Numbered from the stretch's first letter, positions 1 to 8,615 are shown. The stretch: DNA of 64,000 nucleotides from Deltaproteobacteria bacterium (GCA_020848905.1 JADLHG010000031.1:434001-498000), one strand, 5' to 3'. The notes: generated by a model not told the origin, from the sequence alone. Made by a program: numbers and translations.

Positions 1-8
1 TCCCGCAT
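1..8 (-). CDS. Start of a leftward gene running off the left edge (partial)
   Basis: Only the start codon and part of the following codons are inside the window. On the minus strand an ATG ends at base 8 and is preceded, about 10 nt upstream, by a GGGAGGGG Shine-Dalgarno-like stretch (plus-strand bases 18-26). A sigma-54-type element lies further upstream on the same strand, so a leftward gene divergent from bacterioferritin is likely. Nothing can be said about its product. Confidence 0.4.
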
Positions 9-93
9 CGTCGCTCTGCCCCTCCCGTGCGGTGGGTGGTCGCGTCCCTGGCCGTCGCTCGAGGACGTGCCCGTCCGGAACGTGCTTGGGGGA

Positions 94-109
94 TGCACTC
101 ACCGTGCCG
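94..109 (-). promoter_or_regulatory. Sigma-54 (-24/-12) promoter candidate, leftward
   Basis: On the minus strand the sequence reads CGGC-N7-GTGCA, giving GG-N10-GC as required for sigma-54. The predicted transcription start is near base 83, leaving a leader of about 75 nt before the ATG at base 8. It shares an upstream dyad pair with the bacterioferritin promoter on the other side. The -24 T is replaced by C, so it is one of the weaker members of the set. Confidence 0.45.
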
Positions 110-164
110 GCCGAACATCTTCGAGCTGCAGCCGCCGCGGCTCCGGGTCGCCACGCTTCGCGGC

Positions 165-198
165 TTGCAGATCGCCAGCCCGGTCTTGCGGATCGCCA
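165..198 (+). promoter_or_regulatory. Tandem 13-bp dyad pair (putative enhancer for a sigma-54 activator)
   Basis: Two copies, TTGC-AGATC-GCCA (165-177) and TTGC-GGATC-GCCA (186-198), start exactly 21 bp apart, two helical turns. They sit between the leftward element at 94-109 and the rightward element at 228-243. The same motif recurs upstream of other sigma-54-type promoters in the window. I infer binding by the NtrC-type regulator encoded at 15505-16923; that link is not proven. The rest of the 273-bp leader shows nothing else I can support. Confidence 0.6.
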
Positions 199-227
199 CG
201 GATCGCGCCTCAAACCGCCGCGCGGCC

Positions 228-243
228 TGGCTCGGTGGTTGCA
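228..243 (+). promoter_or_regulatory. Sigma-54 (-24/-12) promoter of the bacterioferritin unit
   Basis: TGGC-TCGGTGG-TTGCA keeps the full TGGC and TTGCA boxes with the correct GG-N10-GC spacing. Transcription would start near base 254, about 20 nt before the bacterioferritin ATG. The tandem dyads end 29 bp upstream of the -24 box. Confidence 0.7.
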
Positions 244-273
244 TCTCGCGAGCGCACACCGGAAGGAGATCAC

Positions 274-744
274 ATGCACGGCCACGAGCAGATGATCACG
301 ACCTTGAACAAGCTCCTCCGCGAGGAGCTCACCGCCATCAACCAGTACATGGTTCACTCGGAGATGTGTGAAAACTGGGGCTACAAGAGGCTCCACCAGG
401 ACATCCACAAGCGCGCGATCGACGAGATGAAGCACGCGCACAAGCTGATCGGCCGCATCCTGTTCCTCGAGGGCACGCCCACGGTCAGCAAGCTGGACGC
501 GGTGAATATCGGGAAGGACGTGAAGGCCATCCTCGAGTCCGACCTGAGCTCCGAGAACGCCTCCGTGCCGAGCTACAACGCGGCCGTGGTCCAGGCCCAG
601 GAGGTCCGGGACAGCGGCACGCGCGAGCTTCTCGAGGACATCCTGAAGGATGAAGAGCGTCACCTGGACTGGCTGGAGGCCCAGCGCGATCAGGTGGCGC
701 AGATGGGGATCCAGAACTACCTGGCCAGGCAGTGCGGCAAGTAG
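274..744 (+). CDS. bfr: Bacterioferritin
   Basis: This 156-residue protein is a full-length bacterioferritin, which oxidises Fe(II) and stores iron in a 24-subunit haem-containing shell in the cytoplasm. All six ferroxidase-centre ligands of the E. coli protein are at the same positions: Glu18, Glu51, His54, Glu94, Glu127 and His130. Met52 is the usual haem ligand. The ATG is chosen because GGAAGGAG lies 5 nt upstream; longer upstream reading adds Arg/Ser-rich sequence unlike the family. A sigma-54-type promoter precedes it, which is unusual for bfr and suggests induction under a specific stress. The hydrolase gene follows after about 80 bp without its own visible promoter. Confidence 0.96.
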   Translation: MHGHEQMITTLNKLLREELTAINQYMVHSEMCENWGYKRLHQDIHKRAIDEMKHAHKLIGRILFLEGTPTVSKLDAVNIGKDVKAILESDLSSENASVPSYNAAVVQAQEVRDSGTRELLEDILKDEERHLDWLEAQRDQVAQMGIQNYLARQCGK

Positions 745-827
745 GGGGGGAGGGCGGCGGCGCGCGAGAGCGTGATGGCCCTCGAGGCGAGGATCATCCT
801 CTGGTTCAGGATGTGAAGGAGACACCG

Positions 828-1652
828 ATGAGCACGATGACGACCAAGGACGGAACGCAGCTCTATTACAAGGACTGGGGCAGTGGGCAGCCCGTCGTGT
901 TCAGTCACGGCTGGCCGCTCAATGCCGATAGCTGGGAGGCGCAGATGGTCTTCCTGGCGGCCCACGGCTATCGCTGCATCGCCCATGACCGCCGGGGACA
1001 TGGGCGCTCGAGCCAGCCTGGGGAGGGGAACGACATGAATACCTACGCCAACGATCTCGCGGCGCTCGTCGAAGCGCTCGACCTGAGCCGCGTGTTCCTC
1101 GTCGGATTTTCCGCCGGTGGGGGTGAGGTGGCCCGGTACCTTGGCCTCCACGGGTCGAAGCGCGTGGCCAAAGCGGCCCTCATCGCGGCCGTCCCGCCGC
1201 TCATGTTGAGGACGGCGGAGAATCCCGACGGGGTGCCCATGGAGGTCTTCGACGGGATTCGACGCGGCGCGATCGCCGACCGCTCGCAGCTCTACAAGGA
1301 CCTCGCCAGCGGCCCGTTCTTCGGCGCCAACCGGCCCGGTGCCAAGGTCTCGCCGGGCGTGATCGACGCGTTCTGGCTCCGAGGGATGCAGGCCGGTCAC
1401 AAGAACGCCTTCGACTGCATCAAGGCCTTCTCCGAGACGGATTTCACTGAGGACCTCAAGAAATTCGACGTGCCGACGCTCATCGTGCACGGGGACGACG
1501 ACCAGATCGTGCCCATCGGGGCTGCGGCCCTCCGCTCATCGAAGCTGGTGAGGAACTCGACCCTGAAGATCTACGCCGGGGCGCCCCACGGGCTCACGGA
1601 CACGCACAAGGACCGACTCAACGCCGACTTGCTCGGCTTCCTCGAGGCCTGA
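828..1652 (+). CDS. Alpha/beta hydrolase of the non-haem chloroperoxidase/esterase type
   Basis: The 274-residue protein has the alpha/beta-hydrolase fold of the cofactor-free 'non-haem haloperoxidase' family, which are really esterases able to make peracids. An oxyanion-hole HGW motif lies near residue 27. The nucleophile is Ser95 in GFSAGGGE, where the family usually has G-H-S-x-G-G-G-E, so Phe replaces His. The acid is near Asp225 in HGDDDQIVP and the base is His254 in GAPHGL. No signal peptide is seen. GAAGGAG a few bases upstream supports the ATG. It probably shares the bacterioferritin transcript, since the 83-bp gap shows no clear promoter. The natural substrate cannot be told. Confidence 0.92.
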   Translation: MSTMTTKDGTQLYYKDWGSGQPVVFSHGWPLNADSWEAQMVFLAAHGYRCIAHDRRGHGRSSQPGEGNDMNTYANDLAALVEALDLSRVFLVGFSAGGGEVARYLGLHGSKRVAKAALIAAVPPLMLRTAENPDGVPMEVFDGIRRGAIADRSQLYKDLASGPFFGANRPGAKVSPGVIDAFWLRGMQAGHKNAFDCIKAFSETDFTEDLKKFDVPTLIVHGDDDQIVPIGAAALRSSKLVRNSTLKIYAGAPHGLTDTHKDRLNADLLGFLEA

Positions 1653-1688
1653 CGGCCGAGAGAGGCAGGCAGCGCGACGAGGAGCTGG

Positions 1689-1720
1689 AGGCGGAGGGCG
1701 GCGGCGTCGTCGCCCTCCGC
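1689..1720. terminator. Convergent-gene hairpin, 11-bp perfect stem
   Basis: GGCGGAGGGCG and its exact complement flank a 10-nt loop in the short gap between two converging genes. There is no T tract on either side, so it is not a classic intrinsic terminator, but its position suggests it ends or insulates both transcripts. Confidence 0.5.
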
Positions 1721-1735
1721 CACCGACCCGCGCGT

Positions 1736-2464
1736 CTACCTTGGAGCTCCGGCGTCCCGAAGCTGGCGGTCGTAGTACTGGGCGAGCGCCTCCAGGGCGC
1801 CGGTCACGTCCCCGTTGAAGGAGGAGCCGTGCATCACGGCCAGCGTGAGCGGCTCGAGCGCGGCGAGGGTTCTGATCGTGGCGCCGGTCGTCGGAGTTAG
1901 ACAGGTCGCGTGGAACAGCTCCTCCGTCTTCTGCGCGGGGCCCACGATGTCGCCCGCGGTCACGGCGGGCCCGTCTCCGGTGTGCGTGAACAGGTCGCCG
2001 CAGAGGAGCGTGCGGGTCGTCTCCTCGAACAAGAGTCGCGCCTCCCAGCCGTGCGGCACGTGCGGCGTATCCAGGTGGCGCACCCGCTTGCCGCCCAGGT
2101 CGAGGACCTCGCCGTCGGTGAGCGCGCGCGGCGGGCGGTCAGCCAGGTCGTTGAGGGACACCATCACGCCCACCCCGCCGTGTGCCACGACGGACCGAGG
2201 AGCGGCGGCGAGCCACTGGTTCATCGAGCCGCACTCGTCCGCCTCCACGTGGCCGAAGGTGATCCAGCGGAGCGTATCGAGGGGCACGACCTTCGCCACG
2301 GCCGCCGACACCAGAGAAAACATGCCGCGTGGGCCGGTGTGAAAGAGCAGGGGTTCCCGGGCCCGGATCAGAAACTGGTTGAACGTGAATCCGCCCGCGA
2401 TATCGGGCACCAGTGTGGAAAAGCGGAAGATACCGTCGGCGATTTCGTGCGTTCTCGTTTCCAT
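1736..2464 (-). CDS. Stand-alone diiron MBL-fold protein (flavodiiron/ODP-like)
   Basis: The 242-residue protein is a metallo-beta-lactamase-fold domain of the flavodiiron (oxygen/NO reductase) subtype, without the flavodoxin half. The subtype is shown by the H-x-E-x-D motif at His72/Glu74/Asp76 instead of HxHxDH. Further likely metal ligands are His135 or His138, Asp157 in CGDLFT, and His212 in MHGSSF, the signature near the C-terminus of these domains. Stand-alone members are known as oxygen-binding or oxygen-sensing diiron proteins, so a role in O2/NO handling is plausible but unproven. It is transcribed alone from a sigma-54-type promoter and converges on the bacterioferritin unit. Confidence 0.85.
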   Translation of the reverse strand: METRTHEIADGIFRFSTLVPDIAGGFTFNQFLIRAREPLLFHTGPRGMFSLVSAAVAKVVPLDTLRWITFGHVEADECGSMNQWLAAAPRSVVAHGGVGVMVSLNDLADRPPRALTDGEVLDLGGKRVRHLDTPHVPHGWEARLLFEETTRTLLCGDLFTHTGDGPAVTAGDIVGPAQKTEELFHATCLTPTTGATIRTLAALEPLTLAVMHGSSFNGDVTGALEALAQYYDRQLRDAGAPR

Positions 2465-2513
2465 GGCAGGTCCTCCTGAGCAGTGTGGCCGGATCGAAGA
2501 TGCCGAAGCCCGA

Positions 2514-2529
2514 TGCAAGCGGCGCACCT
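2514..2529 (-). promoter_or_regulatory. Sigma-54 (-24/-12) promoter candidate of the MBL gene
   Basis: The minus strand reads AGGT-N7-TTGCA: a full -12 box and the GG of -24 at the right spacing, with T to A and C to T changes outside the key bases. Transcription would start near 2503, about 40 nt before the ATG. I found no convincing dyad copy upstream; a weak TTGCAGGCC-type match lies at 2547. Confidence 0.5.
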
Positions 2530-2580
2530 GCGAGCGTCGTCCCCTGTTGCAGGCCGGGCCGGGGGAGGCAGTGAGTCCCG

Positions 2581-4221
2581 CTAGAAGATCGTCTGCAGAC
2601 TCAGGGAGAGGGTGTGGTCGAAGCCCACCGGCGCGAAACCGAAGCCCGCGAAGAGATCCAGGGCGAACAGGTCGAACAGGAGGAAGTGGATGCTCGGGCC
2701 GAAGGCATTGGCGACGGCGACCGGTCGCTCGGGCCGCGTCCGGTCCGCGAACACCGAGAGGTCGTGGAAGACCCCGAGGTCGAACCAATACCACCAGAGG
2801 TTGATGCGATACGCGGTCTCCAGCTGCCCGGCTCCGCGGACCCAGTAGCGATTGCCGAAGAAGACGCGCTGGAAGTCGCTCGCCAGCGCCACGTCGTCCC
2901 AGAAGCGCACGTCGCCGGCGAGGAGCAGGCCCCGGCCGGACACGAAGAAGCGATGGCGGCCGAAGCCGCGGAAGAGCTGTCCCACGAGCTCGCTCTGGAA
3001 CATCCAGCGCTGCGCCCCCGAGGCGATGAGGTCGCAGCGGAGGGCGAGAAAGGTGCGCCAGTCGCGACGCAGCACCTCGGAGCGCGCCTCGAGCTTCGCC
3101 CCGAGCCGTGCCAGGCCGCGCACCGAGGTGGCAGGGCCGGGGACGGGCTCGAGGGGCGGCGGCCCGGGGGCCGGGTCGAGGAGAAACGCGCGGAGCACCT
3201 CGACGCCCCCTCCGAGACTGAGCTCCAGTCCGGGGAGGAAGAGCACCAGGCTGGCCAGCGTCGGGGTGCGCAGCAGGTGGTAGCTGGCCAGGCCGAGCGA
3301 CAGGCGTTCCGGGCGCGAGACGTAGATGGACGAGTCGAGACGTGGCGCGAGGCGACGGCCCACCATGCGCGGCAGCGTGTATTCGAACTCCAGCCCGCCG
3401 TGCACCCACTGGAACTTGGGGTCGATGTCCAGGAGGTAGCGTCGGTACGGAAAGCCCACCTCGGCCTTGGCGCGCAGGCGATCTCCCGCCCAGAGCAGGC
3501 TGCGTCGAGTGTACGAGACGCCGGGGAGCAGCCCCCAGGTGGGGCTCGAGCGCATGTCGAAGCCCCAGCCCACGGCGTCGGGGGTCACGACGTAGATCTG
3601 GAGCACGCGCTGGGGCTCGTTCTTGCCCAGCACGTTCGTGTTGTATTCCCCGGGCTCCTTCACGCGGTAGTAGATGTTCAGGAGGTCGTGTTTCCGCTTG
3701 AGGCGCTCGAGCCCTCGGCGCAGGGACGGCTCGTGAAAGACGCCGCGGGGCAGGTAGAAGTCGAGACTGAAGAGAAACGCCACCACGCTGCTGACGCCGG
3801 TGTAGATCACCCGCATGCGTCCCTCGTCGAGGTGCAGATGGATCCTTCCGCTGGGCTCGACGAGATACCAGGCGCGGGCGTAGGCGTAGGATCTGGCCTG
3901 ATAGGCGGCCACGACCCGGCGCGTGGCCTCCTTGGCCCAGGCGTCGCGTTCGGCCAGCCCCTGGGGCGGCACCCCGGCGGTAGCCCGCACGTCGCTTTCG
4001 GGCAGCACGCCGATTCCGGTGATCACGAGCTGCGCCGACGGGCTCGCGTCTCGCGGAACCGACGCATCGGGTCCTTCGGCCCGCGCGCTCCGCGGACGAA
4101 GACCCAGGCTCAGGCCCGCGATCAGGACGAGCGCCGCGGCGCTTTGCCGGGGCGAGCCGCCACGCCCTCGCGGCGGGCGCCGAGGCTCCCCGGTCCCAGG
4201 ATGGCGCGACGCGGGCGGCAC
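2581..4221 (-). CDS. Omp85-like outer-membrane beta-barrel protein with one POTRA-like domain
   Basis: The 546-residue product has a long basic N-terminus, a hydrophobic core ending Ala-Arg-Ala (likely signal peptide, cleavage near residue 49), and a region of about 110 residues resembling a POTRA domain. The rest, near 200-546, is rich in alternating aromatic/hydrophobic strands. It ends in Phe, as expected for a barrel inserted by the Bam machinery. Proteins of this architecture export or assemble surface proteins, or act as lipid/solute pores. The GTG start is inferred: it lies 5 nt after the upstream stop, suggesting translational coupling. It is the last gene of a redox operon, an unexpected partner. 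Confident as a barrel, less so as Omp85. Confidence 0.7.
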   Translation of the reverse strand: MPPASRHPGTGEPRRPPRGRGGSPRQSAAALVLIAGLSLGLRPRSARAEGPDASVPRDASPSAQLVITGIGVLPESDVRATAGVPPQGLAERDAWAKEATRRVVAAYQARSYAYARAWYLVEPSGRIHLHLDEGRMRVIYTGVSSVVAFLFSLDFYLPRGVFHEPSLRRGLERLKRKHDLLNIYYRVKEPGEYNTNVLGKNEPQRVLQIYVVTPDAVGWGFDMRSSPTWGLLPGVSYTRRSLLWAGDRLRAKAEVGFPYRRYLLDIDPKFQWVHGGLEFEYTLPRMVGRRLAPRLDSSIYVSRPERLSLGLASYHLLRTPTLASLVLFLPGLELSLGGGVEVLRAFLLDPAPGPPPLEPVPGPATSVRGLARLGAKLEARSEVLRRDWRTFLALRCDLIASGAQRWMFQSELVGQLFRGFGRHRFFVSGRGLLLAGDVRFWDDVALASDFQRVFFGNRYWVRGAGQLETAYRINLWWYWFDLGVFHDLSVFADRTRPERPVAVANAFGPSIHFLLFDLFALDLFAGFGFAPVGFDHTLSLSLQTIF

Positions 4222-4226
4222 GGCAC

Positions 4227-5426
4227 TCAGGGGACCCGCGGAGAGGCGGGCAGCAGCGCGACGCGAAGGTCGCTCACCGGGTGTGAAACGCACGCGTGAA
4301 TGTACCCGGCCGCGCTCTCGGACGCGCGCTGTCCCGCGCGAACCGATCGCACGACCGCTCCCTCCGTCAGGCGGGTGCGGCACGAGCCGCAAACACCGGA
4401 GCGGCAGAGGACCGGGACCGAGAGGCCGGCGCGCTCGAGCGAGCTGAGCAGGGGTTCCCCGGCCCGAGCGGCGATGGGCGCCGCGTGTCCCTCGATCCGG
4501 ACCATGAAGACCTGGTTGGCCCGGAGTCCGACCGGCCAGTCGGAGCGGCCCGTGATCGCCTCGGGGGAGCCCGACGACTCCGCGCGGATCCGACCGCCGG
4601 GGACGCCGGCCGCTTCGAGCGCCCGCGTGACGGTCCGATCGAGCTCCGGCGGACCGCAGACGAAGAAGGTCTTTCCGTCGAGCGATTCCCCGTGAAGAAA
4701 GCGTCGGAGCATGGGCGGATCGATGCGGCCACGCTCGCCGGCCCAGCCGAGGCTGGGTCTCGAGACGGCGTGCCGCAGCCGCAGCCTCCCCCGGCGGGCG
4801 AGCGCCTCCAGACGATCGCGGAAGATGATGGCCTCCGCCGTGCGGCTGCCGTAGAGCAGGGCCAGGCGCACCTCGGGCCAGCGCCGGGCGAGGTCTTCGA
4901 GCATGCCCATGAACGGCGTGACGCCGCTGCCCGCCGCGATGAAGACCAGGTCCTTGCCGTCCCGGGCGGGCTGAAAAGGAAGGTCTCCTTCGGGGCCCGA
5001 GACGGCGAGCGCGTCCCCCACCTTCAGGTGGTCCACGAGGTGCTCGGAGACGAAGCCGCCTGGCTTGCGCTTGATGGTCAGCTCCATCGTACCGTCGGCC
5101 CGCGGCGGGGCGGAGATGCTCATCGGCCGGCTGGTCCGGACCCCGCGCACCTCCACGAAGACGTTCACGTACTGACCGGGAGCAAAGGCCGGCAGCGCGC
5201 CGCGACGGGCCTTCAGCACCAGCGTTCGCGTGCAGAGCGTCTCGACGCGGATCCGGACCACGCGAACCACGATCCACCCCGGGTGCAGCCGGTCGGTCAC
5301 CTGCCGGGCCTGCTCTCGTTCGTAGGGCGGCGTCTCGGACGGCTGCGGCGTCCCGTAGGCCTGCCGCAGCGTGCGGACGACGGGTCGCGCGTCCTCGAGC
5401 AGGCGGAGATAGCTGCGGAGCCTCAT
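4227..5426 (-). CDS. Ferredoxin reductase-like flavoprotein with C-terminal [2Fe-2S] domain
   Basis: The 399-residue protein carries an FAD-binding reductase domain (RPMS near 100-103, GGFVSEHL near 123), an NAD(P)H domain (GSGVT near 166) and a plant-type [2Fe-2S] domain with Cys341, Cys346, Cys349 and Cys379. It would pass electrons from NAD(P)H through FAD and the cluster to an oxygenase, desaturase or similar acceptor. The N-terminal 50 residues resemble reductases that serve fatty-acid desaturases, but no desaturase is encoded here. Its ATG overlaps the stop of the upstream FAD oxidoreductase by four bases (ATGA), so the two are translationally coupled and may be partners. Confidence 0.88.
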   Translation of the reverse strand: MRLRSYLRLLEDARPVVRTLRQAYGTPQPSETPPYEREQARQVTDRLHPGWIVVRVVRIRVETLCTRTLVLKARRGALPAFAPGQYVNVFVEVRGVRTSRPMSISAPPRADGTMELTIKRKPGGFVSEHLVDHLKVGDALAVSGPEGDLPFQPARDGKDLVFIAAGSGVTPFMGMLEDLARRWPEVRLALLYGSRTAEAIIFRDRLEALARRGRLRLRHAVSRPSLGWAGERGRIDPPMLRRFLHGESLDGKTFFVCGPPELDRTVTRALEAAGVPGGRIRAESSGSPEAITGRSDWPVGLRANQVFMVRIEGHAAPIAARAGEPLLSSLERAGLSVPVLCRSGVCGSCRTRLTEGAVVRSVRAGQRASESAAGYIHACVSHPVSDLRVALLPASPRVP

Positions 5427-6970
5427 CGCGCACCCTGGCTCGCGGCCACGGGAAGTGCGGCCCCTCGTTCGGCCAGAATCGCCTCGGCGGCGGCGCAGCC
5501 CGAGGCCACGCACGGCGCGTAGCCACCGCCCGGTCGCGTCCAGGCGCCCGCAAACCATAGACCCCCGAGTGGGCCGCGTTGGTCGAGCCGGAACGCGGGA
5601 TTCTCGGCGGGCGTGTTGGCGAAGCCGTAGATGGCTCCCCCGACGTTGCCGGTGTAGCGCATGTTCGTGACGGGGGTCGAGGCGACGCAGACCTGGATGC
5701 TGTCCCGAAGCCCGGGGTAGAGCTCGGTGGCGCGAGAGACCATGCGCTCCGCGAGCGTGCGCTTGAGCTCGGGGTACTCGCTGGCGGGCACGGCGGCCCA
5801 CCGTTCGCCGTCGGCCAGCACCGTCAAGGCCACGACGGAGGTCCCGGGGGGGGAGAACGCAGGGTCGGTCGCGTTGTACGCGGTGATCAGCAACGGATCG
5901 GGCAACGCCGCCTCGAACGCGCTCGCGTACTGCTTCTCGACGTCGACGTGGTGGTTCAAGAAGACCTCGTGGTCCACCAGGCCGAGCTCCTCCGAGCTCT
6001 TCGAGAGGCCGAGGTAGACGCAGACCGTGGAGAGACTCGGGCGCGCCGCGGCGAGTCGATGGAGAAACGCCTCGGGCACCAGATCGCGACCGATCAGGTC
6101 GAAGGCGGTGGTGATCGGATTGGCGTTGGCCACCACCGCGTCAGTGGCCAGCTCTTCGCCGTGGTCGGTCACCACGCCGATGACGCGTCCCGCCCGGCAG
6201 AGGATCTGCTTCGCGCCGCAGCCCAGGCTCACCTCGCCGCCGGCCTCCTCGATGACCTCGACGAAGGCGTTCGAGAGGCGCTGCGACTTGCCGACCGGGT
6301 AGGAGGCGCCCGTCTCGAGATAGCAGGCCAGACCCCCGGCGAAGAGCAAGAGCGAGAGCTGCGAGGGGGGCAACCCGAAGTAGGTCCAGAGCTGCGTGAC
6401 GGCCAGCCGGGCCCACGGGTCCTCGAGCGCGCGATCCAGGATCGCGGCCAGCGGCACGGTCGCCGCGTGCGCGAGACGCGGGTAGCGGAGCAGGGTGGAG
6501 AGGACGCGATGCGGGGCGCTCGCCGCGCCCTGGCGCGCGTTGAGCTGCCGGAGCTCGTCCACGATGCCGAAGAGCTGGTCCCAGAGGCGCCGGAGCCCGC
6601 GGCGCTCGCCAGGAAACGCGGAGATCAGAGCCTGCAGGGCCGGCTCGCGGCCCACGGGCACCCGGAGGTCGAGCCCGGGGGCGACGGTCCGGTAGAGAAT
6701 GGGGAGCTGCAGGAATTCCACCCGCTCGGCCACCCCGAGCTCCTCCAGACTGCGGTAGAGGGACCCGCGGCGTTCGGGGGGGCCGATGTCGCAGAGCTCG
6801 TGGAGCGAAACCTCGAACTCGAAGGGGTCGCGGAAGAAGGTGGTGGCATAGCCCCCGGGCTGGACGTGACGCTCGAGCAGCCGCACCGAGAATCCGGCGC
6901 GCGCGAGCCGCGCGGCGGCCGAGAGCCCACCGAGTCCTGCCCCGATCACCACCGCATCGTAGGTCTTCAT
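5423..6970 (-). CDS. Phytoene desaturase/retinol saturase-like FAD oxidoreductase
   Basis: The 515-residue protein opens with a dinucleotide-binding motif (GAGLGG, residues 10-15) followed by LERHVQPGG. It ends with the FAD-contacting stretch GGLWFAGAWTRPGGG, the layout of the CrtI/retinol-saturase/NAD(P)-FAD family. These enzymes add or remove double bonds in isoprenoids and other lipids. No other carotenoid gene is nearby, so the substrate is unknown. CGAGGAGACG directly before the ATG is a good ribosome site. It lies 14 nt after the Rieske reductase gene and overlaps the ferredoxin reductase gene, so the four genes form one transcript. Confidence 0.87.
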   Translation of the reverse strand: MKTYDAVVIGAGLGGLSAAARLARAGFSVRLLERHVQPGGYATTFFRDPFEFEVSLHELCDIGPPERRGSLYRSLEELGVAERVEFLQLPILYRTVAPGLDLRVPVGREPALQALISAFPGERRGLRRLWDQLFGIVDELRQLNARQGAASAPHRVLSTLLRYPRLAHAATVPLAAILDRALEDPWARLAVTQLWTYFGLPPSQLSLLLFAGGLACYLETGASYPVGKSQRLSNAFVEVIEEAGGEVSLGCGAKQILCRAGRVIGVVTDHGEELATDAVVANANPITTAFDLIGRDLVPEAFLHRLAAARPSLSTVCVYLGLSKSSEELGLVDHEVFLNHHVDVEKQYASAFEAALPDPLLITAYNATDPAFSPPGTSVVALTVLADGERWAAVPASEYPELKRTLAERMVSRATELYPGLRDSIQVCVASTPVTNMRYTGNVGGAIYGFANTPAENPAFRLDQRGPLGGLWFAGAWTRPGGGYAPCVASGCAAAEAILAERGAALPVAASQGAR

Positions 6971-6984
6971 CGTCTCCTCGCAGC

Positions 6985-8574
6985 TCACGGTCTCGTCGCG
7001 GAGCTCCGTGCGCCGCCGGCTGGCGCCCGTTGCTCCCTCAGCAAGTCCTCCAGGGCCCGATGGTCGCCCCGCTCGAGCGCCTCCTCCGCTCTCAAGCTGG
7101 CCCGATTGCGCCCCACAGTGGCCACGGCGCAGATCACCCCTGCCGCGCGGTACGCGACCATCGCGTCGCGGCGCTCCAGGCTGCCCGCGAGCTCCACCGA
7201 GTCCCACCTCTCGGCGTGGCCGACGTACGAGATCGTCACGTCGTAGTGCGCGCTCCAGAAGAAGGGGACCTGCGTGAAGGGGCGTCTTCGCCCGAGGATG
7301 TTCTCGGCCGCGACCTGCCCCTGCCTCTGCGCGTGGACCCAATGCTCCACGCGTTGCCGCGTGCCGTGGGCCGTGGCGTAGCGCGCCACGTCGCCCGCCG
7401 CGAAGATGCCCGGAACGCTCGTTTCCAGGTACGCGTCCGTGAGGATGCCGCCATCCACGGCGAGGCCTGCGGCTTGCGCGAGCTCGCTCGTCGGTCGGAC
7501 CCCGACCCCCATCACCACCAGCTCAGCGGCGAGCCGGCTGCCGTCGTCCAGCGTCACCTCGTGGGCGGTGATGGCGACCGGCTTCCGCTCCAGGTGGAAG
7601 CGCACCCCGTGGTCTTCGTGCAGCGAGCGCACGAAGCCCCCCACGGCGCCCAGCGTCTTCTCGAGGGGCTGCTTCTCCGGCGCGACGACGTCCACCTCGA
7701 GGCCGCGAGCGCGCAGCGACGCGGCGACCTCGAGCCCGATGAAGCTGGCGCCGAGGACCACGGCCCGTCTCGCGTGCGACAGGCGCGCGATGATCGCCCG
7801 GCTGTCGGCGAGGGAGCGCAGCGTGTGCACGTGGGGGAGGTCGTGGCCGGGGATCGGCAGCCGGATCGGGTCGGCGCCGGTGGCGAGCAGGAGCGCGTCG
7901 TAGGTGATCGACGTGCCGTTCGAGAGCCGGACGGTCCGGACCTTCGTGTCCAGAGCCTCGGCGGCGACTCCGAGGCAGAGATCGATGCCACGATCGGCGT
8001 AGAAGCCGCGCGAGCGGAGCGAAATCCATTCCTCGGGGGCGGTGCCGGCCAGGTAGTCCTTGGAGAGGTTCGGCCGGTCGACGGGTACGAACTCGTCGCG
8101 TCCGACGAGCAGCAGGTCACCTTCGTAGCCCTCGCGCCGCAGCGTCTCCACGGCGCAGGCGCCCGCGGCACCGGCGCCGAGGACTACGATGCGCCGAGGT
8201 GCATCGCCCGTCAGGCGCTGAGCCGTCTGCGGGTGCTGTTTGCCGGCCACGAAGATGCGCCCGCCGCGCTGGTCCACGTTCCAGCACGTCACGGGGTCGA
8301 GCGCCGGCGGCGCGACGGCCGCGCCGGTGCGCAGGTCGAAGGCCGCGTGGTGCCACGGGCACCGTACGAGCTCGCCGCTCATGGCTCCGTCGGCGAGCGG
8401 CGCCCCGTAGTGCGTGCACCGGGCGCCGATGGCGAAGACCTTGGCACCGCGCCGAGCGAGAAGCACCGCCACGCCGTCCACGTGTCCCTCCAGCATCGCA
8501 CCGTCGGCGAGAGCCGTGGCCGCGATCCCGTCGTGGCCGAGATCCGGGCCCTTCAGTTCCTCCTGTCCACCCAT
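6985..8574 (-). CDS. Rieske-domain pyridine nucleotide-disulfide oxidoreductase (AIF-like)
   Basis: The 529-residue protein fuses an N-terminal Rieske [2Fe-2S] domain (Cys53, His55, Cys72, His75) to a two-dinucleotide-domain reductase: FAD motif GAGAAG at 133-138, NAD motif GASFIG at 275-280, then a C-terminal reductase domain. This is the architecture of apoptosis-inducing-factor-like and nitrite/ferredoxin-reductase-like proteins that move electrons between NAD(P)H and an iron-sulfur partner. GGAGGCGTC precedes the ATG. It is the first gene of a four-gene leftward operon and follows a sigma-54-type promoter. The physiological electron acceptor is not evident. Confidence 0.9.
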   Translation of the reverse strand: MGGQEELKGPDLGHDGIAATALADGAMLEGHVDGVAVLLARRGAKVFAIGARCTHYGAPLADGAMSGELVRCPWHHAAFDLRTGAAVAPPALDPVTCWNVDQRGGRIFVAGKQHPQTAQRLTGDAPRRIVVLGAGAAGACAVETLRREGYEGDLLLVGRDEFVPVDRPNLSKDYLAGTAPEEWISLRSRGFYADRGIDLCLGVAAEALDTKVRTVRLSNGTSITYDALLLATGADPIRLPIPGHDLPHVHTLRSLADSRAIIARLSHARRAVVLGASFIGLEVAASLRARGLEVDVVAPEKQPLEKTLGAVGGFVRSLHEDHGVRFHLERKPVAITAHEVTLDDGSRLAAELVVMGVGVRPTSELAQAAGLAVDGGILTDAYLETSVPGIFAAGDVARYATAHGTRQRVEHWVHAQRQGQVAAENILGRRRPFTQVPFFWSAHYDVTISYVGHAERWDSVELAGSLERRDAMVAYRAAGVICAVATVGRNRASLRAEEALERGDHRALEDLLREQRAPAGGARSSATRP

Positions 8575-8615
8575 GACGCCTCCGTTGCAATGGGCCGATG
8601 GCCGCGATGCAGGAG

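Noticed and set aside
2547-2559. Dyad copy upstream of the MBL gene
   Set aside because: TTGCAGGCC matches the left half, but the right half is GGGC and no partner lies 21 bp away.
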